Assembly: GCA_963740605.1 (NCBI GenBank)
Contig: CAVUFC010000018.1
Span: forward strand, 124,001 to 188,000
DNA length: 64,000 nt
Direction of reading: 5' to 3'
Origin: DASSUW01 sp963740605
GTDB taxonomy: Bacteria; Actinomycetota; Thermoleophilia; Solirubrobacterales; Solirubrobacteraceae
A program made the position numbers and the translations under genes. Positions 42,785 through 50,474 of this stretch are shown here, one piece after another; position 1 is the stretch's first letter, and each line of letters starts with the position of its first letter. A model generated the notes under the pieces. That model was not told the origin of the DNA and searched no databases. It was given only the letters and a program-made list of their open reading frames with translations.

Positions 42785-42805
42785 ACGTACTGGTTCGTAC
42801 ATATG
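42785..42805. promoter_or_regulatory. Candidate TetR operator before shikimate dehydrogenase
   Basis: ACGTAC and CGTAC occur as spaced half-sites in ACGTACTGGTTCGTAC (42785-42800), and the stretch runs into the start codon at 42803. GTTCGTACATATG (42793-42805) is identical to the reverse strand at 24226-24238. A regulator bound here would block the aroE start directly. Confidence 0.5.
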
Positions 42806-43672
42806 CGATCGCAGACGAAATCTCCGGAGACGACGACGTACACGGCCGGCCTGATCGGCGCCGGCATCGGCAGCTCGCTGAGCCCGGCGCTGCACGAGCG
42901 CGAGGCGCGGCGGCTCGGCTACGCCGGCGAGTACCGCCTGTTCGACATCGACGAGCTGGGCCGCGAGCCCGCTGAGGTCGGCGCACTCGTGCGGGAGGCG
43001 CGCGAGCTCGGGCTCGCGGGCGTGAACGTCACGCATCCGTGCAAGCAGTTGGTCGTCCCCGAGCTCGACGAGCTGTCCGACGACGCCGAGGCGCTGAACG
43101 CGGTCAACACGGTCGTCTTCGACGGCGACCGCCTGGTCGGCCACAACACCGACACGACCGGCTTCGCCGAGGCGTTCCGGCGCGGGCTGCCGGGCGCCGC
43201 GACCGATCGCGTCGTCGTCCTCGGCGCCGGTGGCGCGGGCGCGGCCGTCGCGCACGCGATGAAGACCCTCGGCGCCCGCGAGGTGACCGTCGTCGATGTC
43301 GACAACGGACGCGCGCGGGAGCTTGCGGAGCGCGTGGGCGGGCGTGCGGCACGAGATCTCGGTTCGGTGCTCGGCGCCGCCGACGGGCTCGTCCATGCGA
43401 CGCCGATGGGCATGGCCGCCTACCCCGGCACGGCGGTGCCACCCGCGCTGCTGCGCGGCGACCTCTGGGTGGCGGAGGTCGTCTACATGCCGCTCGAGAC
43501 GCAGCTCCTGCGCAATGCGCGGGCGCTCGGCTGCCGCACGCTGTCGGGCGCGGCCATGGTCGCGCTGCAGGCCGCGGGCTCGATGGAGCTGTTCGCCGCC
43601 CTGCGGCCGGACCGCGAGCGCATGCTCGCGCACGTCGAAGCGCTGACCGCCGACGCTCGGCAGGCCGCGTAA
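42803..43672 (+). CDS. Shikimate/quinate dehydrogenase (catabolic AroE homologue)
   Basis: 289 residues from ATG 42803. The substrate domain has GAGIGSSLSPALHEREA, AGVNVTHPCKQLVVPELDEL (catalytic Lys) and VGHNTDTTGFAEAF (catalytic Asp). The dinucleotide domain has VVVLGAGGAGAAVAHAMKTL, then VDVDNGRARELAERV with Asp after beta-2, which favours NAD over NADP. The context with a dehydroshikimate dehydratase and an MHS transporter points to catabolism rather than aromatic biosynthesis. Its stop is directly followed by the next start. Confidence 0.88.
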   Translation: MRSQTKSPETTTYTAGLIGAGIGSSLSPALHEREARRLGYAGEYRLFDIDELGREPAEVGALVREARELGLAGVNVTHPCKQLVVPELDELSDDAEALNAVNTVVFDGDRLVGHNTDTTGFAEAFRRGLPGAATDRVVVLGAGGAGAAVAHAMKTLGAREVTVVDVDNGRARELAERVGGRAARDLGSVLGAADGLVHATPMGMAAYPGTAVPPALLRGDLWVAEVVYMPLETQLLRNARALGCRTLSGAAMVALQAAGSMELFAALRPDRERMLAHVEALTADARQAA

Positions 43673-45451
43673 GTGCGGCGCTCGATCGCCACCGTCTGCC
43701 TGAGCGGGACGCTCGAGGACAAGCTCGAGGCGGCAGCGGCAGCCGGCTTCGACGAGGTCGAGCTGTTCGAGCCGGACCTGATCGCGTCCGCGCTCTCGCC
43801 CGAGCAGGTCCGGGACCGTGCGGACGACCTTGGCCTGACGATCGGCCTCTATCAGCCGTTCCGGGACTTCGAGGCGGTGCCGGACCTGCGCGACAACCTG
43901 CGCCGCGCGGAGCACAAGTTCGCGGTGATGGAACGCCTCGGCGCCGACCTGCTGCTCGTCTGTTCGAACGTCTCCGAGTCGGCCCAGGACGACGACGACC
44001 TCGCCGCCGCGCAGCTCCGCACGCTGGCCGAGCGCGCTGTCGAGCACGGCATCCGGATCGCCTACGAGGCCCTCGCCTGGGGCCGCCACGTCAGCGACTA
44101 CGAGCACGCGTGGCGGATCGTCGCGCAAGCCGACCACCCGAACCTCGGCACGTGCCTCGACTCGTTCCACATCCTCTCGCGCGGCAGCGACCCGGCGAAC
44201 ATCCGCGACATCCCCGGCGACAAGATCTTCTACCTTCAGCTCGCCGACGCGCCGGAGCTGGTGATGGACGTCCTGCAGTGGAGCCGGCACTACCGCTGCT
44301 TCCCGGGCCAGGGCGGGTTCGACCTCGCCGCGTTCGTGCAGCACGTGCTCGCGACCGGGTACGCGGGCCCGCTGTCGCTCGAGGTCTTCAACGACGTCTT
44401 CCGCCAGGCCGACCCACAGCGCATGGCGATCGACGCGATGCGCTCGCTGCGCCTGCTCGAGGAGGCCGCCGGCGCCGCACCGCTGCCGGCCGCCGCCCCG
44501 CTCAGCGGCTACGCGTTCGTCGAGCTCGCCGTGAGCCCCGACGCCGCCGCCCCGGTGGAGCGCCTGCTGATCGCGATGGGCTTCCGCCACGCCGGCCAGC
44601 ACCGCACCAAGCCGGTGCAGCTATGGCGCCAGGGCGACACCCGGATCCTCGTCAACCACGACGGCGAGGCGCACCCGCGCGTGGCCGCGATCGCGGTCGA
44701 GAGCGAGGACCCGATCCGCTCCGCCGATCGCGCGCAGCGGCTGCTCGCCCCGCTGCTCCCGCGCGAGCGCGGCCCGGGGGAGGCGAAGCTGTCGGCGATC
44801 GCCGCCCCCGACGGCACGTCGGTGTTCTTCTGCCGTACCGACGCCGACGGCTGGCTGACCGACTTCCTCACCGCGGGCCCGCCCGGCGGCGGCGTCTCAC
44901 CCGACGTCACCGGCATCGACCACGTCGCGCTGTCGCAGCCGTTCGACTTCTTCGACGAGGCGGTCCTCTTCTACCGCTCGGTGCTCGGGCTCGAGCTGCA
45001 GACTGCCGACGAGCTCGCGACCGCCGACGGGCTCGTGCGCAGCCGCGCGGCCCGAGGCGCTGACGGCAGCGTCCGCTTCGCGCTCAGCGTCCCGGTGGTC
45101 GGCGACGACGGCTTCGAGTTCCAGCACGTCGCGCTCGCTAGCGACGATGTGCTCGCGGCGGCCGAGGCGATGCGAGAGCGCGGCGTGCCGCTGCTCGCGA
45201 TCCACGACAACTACTACGACGACCTGCTCGCCCGCACCGGACTTGATTCCGAGACCGTCGAGCGCATGCGCGGGCTCGGCGTGCTCTACGACGCGACGGC
45301 CGACGGCGAGCTGCTGCACGTCTACACCGAGATGGTCGGGCCGGGCCTGTGCTTCGAGATCGTCGAGCGCCGCGGCGCCTACGACGGCTACGGCGCCGCG
45401 AACTCGCCCGTGCGCGTCGCCGCGCAGCAGCCGATCCGGTCATTCGCATGA
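43673..45451 (+). CDS. 3-dehydroshikimate dehydratase, two-domain (TIM barrel + HPPD-like)
   Basis: 592 residues from GTG 43673, no gap after AroE. Domain 1 (about 1-270) is a xylose-isomerase-like barrel with metal residues in IAYEALAWG (Glu), LGTCLDSFHIL (Asp), YLQLADAPEL and LSLEVFNDVF (Glu). Domain 2 (about 285-590) is a vicinal-oxygen-chelate pair like 4-hydroxyphenylpyruvate dioxygenase: GIDHVALSQP, FEFQHVALASDD and LCFEIVERRG supply His, His and Glu. This is the QuiC-type fusion. It converts 3-dehydroshikimate to protocatechuate; the role of the HPPD-like half is not settled. No protocatechuate ring-cleavage gene is in the window. Confidence 0.87.
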   Translation: MRRSIATVCLSGTLEDKLEAAAAAGFDEVELFEPDLIASALSPEQVRDRADDLGLTIGLYQPFRDFEAVPDLRDNLRRAEHKFAVMERLGADLLLVCSNVSESAQDDDDLAAAQLRTLAERAVEHGIRIAYEALAWGRHVSDYEHAWRIVAQADHPNLGTCLDSFHILSRGSDPANIRDIPGDKIFYLQLADAPELVMDVLQWSRHYRCFPGQGGFDLAAFVQHVLATGYAGPLSLEVFNDVFRQADPQRMAIDAMRSLRLLEEAAGAAPLPAAAPLSGYAFVELAVSPDAAAPVERLLIAMGFRHAGQHRTKPVQLWRQGDTRILVNHDGEAHPRVAAIAVESEDPIRSADRAQRLLAPLLPRERGPGEAKLSAIAAPDGTSVFFCRTDADGWLTDFLTAGPPGGGVSPDVTGIDHVALSQPFDFFDEAVLFYRSVLGLELQTADELATADGLVRSRAARGADGSVRFALSVPVVGDDGFEFQHVALASDDVLAAAEAMRERGVPLLAIHDNYYDDLLARTGLDSETVERMRGLGVLYDATADGELLHVYTEMVGPGLCFEIVERRGAYDGYGAANSPVRVAAQQPIRSFA

Positions 45452-45487
45452 CCGTTGCAGCGGCCCTCGCGGGGGTAGAGCACCGTC

Positions 45488-46123
45488 GTGCCGCCACGCT
45501 TCGCCGCGGACACGAGTGACGCCTACAGCGACGTCGCGCACGTCTTCCTCCCGGTCGCGATTGCCGTCTTCGCGGTCTTCGCGGGCCTGATCCTCCTCCT
45601 GGTCTGGCGGGGGAGGCGGCGTGCGGAGCCGTCCCGCCGCGCGAACAACCTGCCGCTCGAGATCGCGTACGCCGTTCTGCTCGTCGTGACGGCCGCGATC
45701 CTCATCACGATCAGCTTCCGCGCCGACGACCGCGAGCGCACCGCACAGGCCGGGGAGCGCGTGCGGATCCACGTCGTCGCCGCCAAGTGGCGCTGGCGGT
45801 TCGAGTATCCGGACGACGGCGTCGTGATCCAGGGCCGGACCGGCGAGATCCCGACGCTGGTCGTCCCGGCGGACACGAATGTCGAGTTCGACGCGGTGTC
45901 GCTCGACGTCGACCACGGGTTCTGGATCCCCGAGCTGCGCTTTCAGCGCCAGCTGTTCCCCGACCGCCCGACGCGATTCGCGCTCACGTTCCCGGAGCCG
46001 GGCGTCCTGACGAGCGCGCGCTGCTCGTTCTACTGCGGCCTGCACCACCAGGACATGCGCTTCACGGTGCGCGTGCTGGCGCCCGACGCTTTCCGCGCGT
46101 GGGCGCAGAGGGCCGCCTCGTGA
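45488..46123 (+). CDS. ctaC: Cytochrome c oxidase subunit II
   Basis: 211 residues from GTG 45488. Two TM helices (about 18-38 and 56-76) precede the cupredoxin domain. The CuA site is complete: His in LDVDHGFWIPEL, then ARCSFYCGLHHQDMRF (Cys, Cys, His, Met). VVAAKWRWRFEYPD is the aromatic electron-entry strand. There is no cleavable signal or fused cytochrome c. It accepts electrons from cytochrome c outside the membrane. It overlaps subunit I by 4 bases and opens the respiratory operon. Confidence 0.92.
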   Translation: MPPRFAADTSDAYSDVAHVFLPVAIAVFAVFAGLILLLVWRGRRRAEPSRRANNLPLEIAYAVLLVVTAAILITISFRADDRERTAQAGERVRIHVVAAKWRWRFEYPDDGVVIQGRTGEIPTLVVPADTNVEFDAVSLDVDHGFWIPELRFQRQLFPDRPTRFALTFPEPGVLTSARCSFYCGLHHQDMRFTVRVLAPDAFRAWAQRAAS

Positions 46124-47709
46124 GCGTCGCCGCGGCAACGCGCGCCCGGGGGGTCGGGATCGCGTCGACGGATCACAAGCGGGTTGCGGTGCGGATCGCG
46201 GTCACCGCGGCGGTCTTCTTCGCGGCCGGCGGCGCGCTCGCGCTGGTGATGCGCGCCGAGCTCGCGGAGCCGGGGCTGCAGATCGTGTCGACGGGCACCT
46301 ACAACGCGCTGTTCACGATGCACGGCTCGACGATGATCTACCTGGTCATCACGCCGTTCGCATTGGCGCTCGGGCTGTACCTGGTACCGCTGCAGGTCGG
46401 TGCCCGGGGCATCGCCGGCGCGCGCTGGGCGGCCGCGGGATGGTGGCTGTACGCGCTTGGCGGGGTGTCGATGTACGCGGGGTTCCTGACGCGCAACGGC
46501 GCCGCCGCCGCCACCTGGGTCGGCTTCGACCCGCTCGCCGACGCGATCAACTCGCCCGGCGAGGGCATGGACCTGTGGATCCTCGGCGTCGCGCTCGCGA
46601 CCGCGGGCGAGTTGCTCTGGGGCGCGTGCATCCTGCGGACCGTCCTGGCGGGGCGCGCTCCCACGATGACGATGCTGCGGATCCCCGTCTTCGCGTGGGC
46701 GATGACGGTCACGTCGCTGATGGTGATCTTCGCCTTCCCGGTGCTGATCGCCGCGATGGGCCTGCTCTGGTACGAGCGGCAGTGGGGCGGCGTGTTCGAC
46801 GGCCCGGAGGGTCCGGTCGCCTACCAGCATCTGTTCTGGTTCTACGGCCACCCGGTCGTCTACGTCATGTTCTTCCCGTACGTCGGCGCGGTCGCCGAGT
46901 GCGTCGCGACGTTCAGCGGCCGGCGGTTCTTCGGCTACACGGCGATGGTCGGGTCGCTGCTGCTTTTCACGTCGCTATCGATGAGCGTGTGGGCGCACCA
47001 CATGTTCACGATCGACGGCGTCACGGTGAAGTACTTCTCGCTGACGTCGATCGCGCTCGTCGTGCCCGCCGGGATCGAGTACTTCGACATGCTCGGGACG
47101 CTCTGGGGCGGTGCGATCCGGCTGACGACGGCGATGCTGTTCGCGCTCGGGTTCCTCGTGCAGTTCCTGATCGGTGGGCTGACCGGCATCTGGGTCGGCT
47201 CGTCGGTCCTGGACTACCACGTCAACAACTCGTACTTCGTCGTCGCCCACTTCCACTACACGCTGTTCGCGGGCAGCTTCTTCGGGCTGATGGCGGCCGT
47301 CTACTTCTGGTGGCCCAAGGTGACGGGGACGCTGCTGCGGGAAGGCCTCGGGCGGGCGCACTTCGCCCTCAGCGTGCTCGGCGCGAACCTCACGTTCTTC
47401 CCGATGTTCTTCCTCGGCGAGGACGGGATGACCCGCCGCGTCGCCGACTACCCGGCCGACGCGGGTTGGAGCACGCTGAACGCCCTGTCGAGCGCGGGCG
47501 CGGCGTGCATCGCCTTGTCGTTGCTCGTCTTCGCGGCCAACGTCGCGGTGTCGCTGCGCCGGCCCAGGCCCGCCGGCGACGACCCATGGGGCGGCCACAC
47601 GCTCGAGTGGGCGACGTCGTCGCCGCCGCCGGCGCACAACTTCAGCGCCCCCCTGCCGCCGGTGCGCTCCTATCACCCGCTGCTCGACCTGCGCGAGGAG
47701 CGGACGTGA
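46120..47709 (+). CDS. ctaD: Heme-copper oxidase subunit I with atypical proton-channel residues
   Basis: 529 residues from GTG 46120. All redox ligands are present: His68 (TMHGSTMIYL), His243 and Tyr247 (YGHPVVY, the His-Tyr crosslink pair), His293 and His294 (WAHHMFT), His377 and His379 (VVAHFHY). Three usual proton-path sites differ. GHPEVY is GHPVVY, so the D-channel Glu is Val245. The K-channel Lys of PTGIK is Glu320 in PAGIE. The Asp/Asn entry motif after VPLQ(V/I)GA is missing. It is still an A-type-like oxidase by its overall pattern, and should reduce O2 to water. Confidence 0.93.
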   Translation: MSVAAATRARGVGIASTDHKRVAVRIAVTAAVFFAAGGALALVMRAELAEPGLQIVSTGTYNALFTMHGSTMIYLVITPFALALGLYLVPLQVGARGIAGARWAAAGWWLYALGGVSMYAGFLTRNGAAAATWVGFDPLADAINSPGEGMDLWILGVALATAGELLWGACILRTVLAGRAPTMTMLRIPVFAWAMTVTSLMVIFAFPVLIAAMGLLWYERQWGGVFDGPEGPVAYQHLFWFYGHPVVYVMFFPYVGAVAECVATFSGRRFFGYTAMVGSLLLFTSLSMSVWAHHMFTIDGVTVKYFSLTSIALVVPAGIEYFDMLGTLWGGAIRLTTAMLFALGFLVQFLIGGLTGIWVGSSVLDYHVNNSYFVVAHFHYTLFAGSFFGLMAAVYFWWPKVTGTLLREGLGRAHFALSVLGANLTFFPMFFLGEDGMTRRVADYPADAGWSTLNALSSAGAACIALSLLVFAANVAVSLRRPRPAGDDPWGGHTLEWATSSPPPAHNFSAPLPPVRSYHPLLDLREERT

Positions 47710-48020
47710 AGGGCCCACTCGTACCGCTGATCTGGGCCGCGCTGCTGGCGGTGAACACGACCGTGCTGATCGCGCTCGGGGGCGAGAGGCTCGAGGTGCT
47801 GCTGCTCGCCGGGGCGGCGGCGGGCTCCGCCGCGCTGGCGGCTCTGATGGTGCTCCGGCGCGGCCGCGAGGCGCCCGACCTGTCGGCGCCGACCGCGCTC
47901 GCCGCGGTCGCGGTCACCGGTCTGGTACTCGGTGCGGAACTCGGCCCGTGGCTGCTGCTGATCTCAGGCGGTGCGCTGCTGCTGGCGCTCGGCGGCCTCG
48001 CTCGCGAGGGGCTGCGATGA
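47706..48020 (+). CDS. Small membrane protein in the oxidase operon
   Basis: 104 residues from GTG 47706, overlapping both neighbours. Four hydrophobic helices fill the sequence, with short charged loops (GGERLEV, RRGREAPD). It sits where subunit III or IV would be but is far too small for subunit III (about 200 residues). It could be a subunit IV-like helper or an assembly protein; no family was recognised. Confidence 0.65.
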   Translation: MKGPLVPLIWAALLAVNTTVLIALGGERLEVLLLAGAAAGSAALAALMVLRRGREAPDLSAPTALAAVAVTGLVLGAELGPWLLLISGGALLLALGGLAREGLR

Positions 48021-48799
48021 GCGCGGGGGAGCTGCTGACGCAATGGACGCTCGGCGCGCCGCTCGCGACGCTCGTGGCGGCCGCCGTCGCGTACGGGATC
48101 GGCGTGCGCCGGGTGCGCCGCTGGGCCGTGCGCCGGACGGTCGCGTTCTTCGCCGGGCTCGCGGTGCTGGCCGTCGCGCTGCTGTCGGGTGTCGACGCGT
48201 GGGCCGACCGCCTGCAGTCGGTGCACATGATCCAGCACACGCTGCTCCTGCTCGTCGCACCGCCGCTGCTGTGCGCGGGCGCGCCGGCGACGCTGGCACT
48301 GCGCACGCTCCGCTCCCGGCGCCGGCTCGCGACGGTGTTGCGGCGCGTGCCCGCGCATCCCGCGGTCGGGCTCCCTGTGCTCGCCGCGACGATGCTGGCC
48401 GTCCACCTGACGCCGTTGTACGAGGCGCGCGGCGTGCTGCACGAGGCCGAGCACATCTGGCTGGTGACCGCCGGCCTGCTGTTCTGGGCACCCCTCGTGG
48501 GCGCCGATCCCGGTCCGCGCACGGGCGCGGCCGGGCGCATCGGGATCGCCCTCGCGGCAATGGCGCCGATGGGCGCGCTGTCGGCCATCCTGCTGACGGC
48601 GCCGCCGCGGTCGGCGCAGTACGCGGCGAGTGCGTCGGCCGCAGGCGTCGATCCCGCCGCCGACCAGCGCGCCGCCGCTGTCGTGATGTGGGTCGGCGGC
48701 GGCCTGGTCATCACGGTCGCGGTGCTCGTGCTAGCCGCGATCGCGCTGTGGCAGGAGGAGGCGCGGATGCGCAGGCGCGAGGCGGTGGGCGCGCGGTGA
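48017..48799 (+). CDS. Cytochrome c oxidase assembly factor CtaG (caa3 type)
   Basis: 260 residues from ATG 48017 (ATGA overlap). Multi-pass (about 6-7 TM). SVHMIQHTLLLLVAPPLLCA and YEARGVLHEAEHIWLVTAGL carry the conserved His residues of caa3_CtaG proteins. LLFWAPLVGADPGPR is also typical. The family helps to assemble the copper centres of cytochrome oxidase in the membrane. Its position between oxidase and bc-complex genes fits. Confidence 0.87.
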   Translation: MSAGELLTQWTLGAPLATLVAAAVAYGIGVRRVRRWAVRRTVAFFAGLAVLAVALLSGVDAWADRLQSVHMIQHTLLLLVAPPLLCAGAPATLALRTLRSRRRLATVLRRVPAHPAVGLPVLAATMLAVHLTPLYEARGVLHEAEHIWLVTAGLLFWAPLVGADPGPRTGAAGRIGIALAAMAPMGALSAILLTAPPRSAQYAASASAAGVDPAADQRAAAVVMWVGGGLVITVAVLVLAAIALWQEEARMRRREAVGAR

Positions 48800-49488
48800 A
48801 GCGGCTCGCGCTCGCGGTCGTGATCGCCGTCGTCCTGGCGGTACCCGCGAGCGCGCAGGATGGGCGCGCCCTGTTCGGCGAAGCGTGCTCCACCTGTCAC
48901 GGCGACGACGCGAACGGGATCCGCGGCACGGCTCCGACGCTGCACGGCGTCGGACGCCAGGCAGCCGACTTCTACCTCTCCACGGGCCGCATGCCGCTCG
49001 CCGATCCCGAGGACGAGCCCATTCGCACGCGGCCCGCCTATACGGCCGCGCAGCGGAAGGCGCTGATCGACTACATCGGCTCGCTCGGCGGCCCGGACAT
49101 CCCGCAGGTCGATTCTGCTCACGGCTCGCTGTCCGACGGCGAGGAGCTGTTCGCGTCGCACTGCGCCGGCTGCCACCAGATGGTCGGGCAGGGCGGCGTC
49201 GTCCCCGGTGGCGTGGCGCCGCCGCTGCAGGACGCGACCGCGACCCAGATCGCCGAGGCGGTCCGCGTCGGGCCGTACCTGATGCCGAAGTTCTCCGACC
49301 GCCAGATCGACCAGCACCAGCTCGACTCGATCACGCGCTACGTGCTGTCCACTCGTCGCCCGCCGGATCGCGGCGGCTGGGGGCTCGGCAACATCGGCCC
49401 GATCCCGGAGGGCATGGTGGCGTGGCTGCTCGCCGGCGCGGCGCTGCTGATCGTCGCGCGCCTGCTCGGTGAACGGAGGCCGACATGA
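48796..49488 (+). CDS. qcrC: Diheme cytochrome c subunit of the bcc complex
   Basis: 230 residues from GTG 48796. A cleavable or anchor signal (KRLALAVVIAVVLAVPASA) leads to two cytochrome c domains: CSTCH at about 31 and CAGCH at about 124, with distal Met candidates in GRMPLADPE and GPYLMPKFSD. A C-terminal TM (about 205-225) anchors it. This is the actinobacterial QcrC, which passes electrons directly to the oxidase CuA site, replacing a free cytochrome c. It overlaps the CtaG and Rieske genes by 4 bases. Confidence 0.9.
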   Translation: MKRLALAVVIAVVLAVPASAQDGRALFGEACSTCHGDDANGIRGTAPTLHGVGRQAADFYLSTGRMPLADPEDEPIRTRPAYTAAQRKALIDYIGSLGGPDIPQVDSAHGSLSDGEELFASHCAGCHQMVGQGGVVPGGVAPPLQDATATQIAEAVRVGPYLMPKFSDRQIDQHQLDSITRYVLSTRRPPDRGGWGLGNIGPIPEGMVAWLLAGAALLIVARLLGERRPT

Positions 49489-50474
49489 AGCGGGTGTGGC
49501 GCGCGCTCGTGCTGCTCGTCGCGCTCGCGCTCGGGCGCCGGGAGACCTCACCGCCGCGAGCGGAGCGACCCAGCCTCGAAGAGGGCACGCCCTTCGCCCG
49601 CGATGTGGGCGCGGAGCCGCGCGCCGAGGCGCTCGCCGCCGCGCTGCTGCTCGCGTCGGCTGTCGCCTCGGTCGCGTTCGTCGTCGTGCTCCTGACCGGT
49701 GCCGACACGCAGCTGCTGGGTCTGACGCTCGGGGTTGCGCTGCTGCTGTTCGGCACCGCGATCGGCGTCACCGCGAACCGCATCGTGCCGCGCGAGCACG
49801 CGATCGAGGAGCGCCCGCGGCTCGCCGATCCCGAGGCGCGCGGTGAGGTCGAAGAGCGGCTCGGCATGGTCGGCGAAGGCGTGTCGAGGAGACGCCTGCT
49901 CGGTGCCGCGGGACTCACGGCGAGCGCCGCGCTGGCGGCCGCGGCCGTCGCGCCGGTGACGGCGCTCGGCCCATCGGTCGGCGACTCGATCGTCGACACC
50001 CCGTGGCGGCGCGGGCGCCGCCTGGTCGGCGAGGACGGCAAGCCGCTGAGCGCCGACGATGTCCCGCCCGGGTCGTTCGTGACCGCCTTCCCGGAGGGCG
50101 CCGACAAGCGCGAGCTCGGCTCGCCGGTCGTCCTGGTCCGCGAGGACCCGGCGTCGCTACGTCTCCCGCGCGGCCGCCAGGACTGGGCTCCGGAAGGGAT
50201 CATCGCGTTCTCGAAGATCTGCACGCACGCGGGCTGCGCGATCGCGCTGTACCGGGCGCCGCTGTACGAGCCGACCAGCCAGCCGCCCGGGCTCGCGTGC
50301 CCGTGCCACTACTCCGTGTTCGACGCCCGGACGGGCGGCACCGTCGTCTCCGGCCCGGCGGGGCGACCGCTGCCGCAGCTCCCGCTCGAGATCGGCGCCG
50401 ACCGCGTGCTCCGCGCCGGCGGCGGCTTCTCCGGCCCGATCGGGCCGGCGTGGTGGGGGGTCCGCAAGGCGTGA
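49485..50474 (+). CDS. qcrA: Rieske iron-sulfur protein of the bcc complex
   Basis: 329 residues from ATG 49485. The long N-terminal part has three hydrophobic spans, as in actinobacterial QcrA, the third after a twin-arginine-like SRRRLLGAAGLTA. The 2Fe-2S cluster motifs are ICTHAGCAIAL and ACPCHYSVFDARTGG, each giving Cys and His plus the disulfide Cys. It oxidises menaquinol together with cytochrome b and hands electrons to QcrC. Confidence 0.92.
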   Translation: MKRVWRALVLLVALALGRRETSPPRAERPSLEEGTPFARDVGAEPRAEALAAALLLASAVASVAFVVVLLTGADTQLLGLTLGVALLLFGTAIGVTANRIVPREHAIEERPRLADPEARGEVEERLGMVGEGVSRRRLLGAAGLTASAALAAAAVAPVTALGPSVGDSIVDTPWRRGRRLVGEDGKPLSADDVPPGSFVTAFPEGADKRELGSPVVLVREDPASLRLPRGRQDWAPEGIIAFSKICTHAGCAIALYRAPLYEPTSQPPGLACPCHYSVFDARTGGTVVSGPAGRPLPQLPLEIGADRVLRAGGGFSGPIGPAWWGVRKA

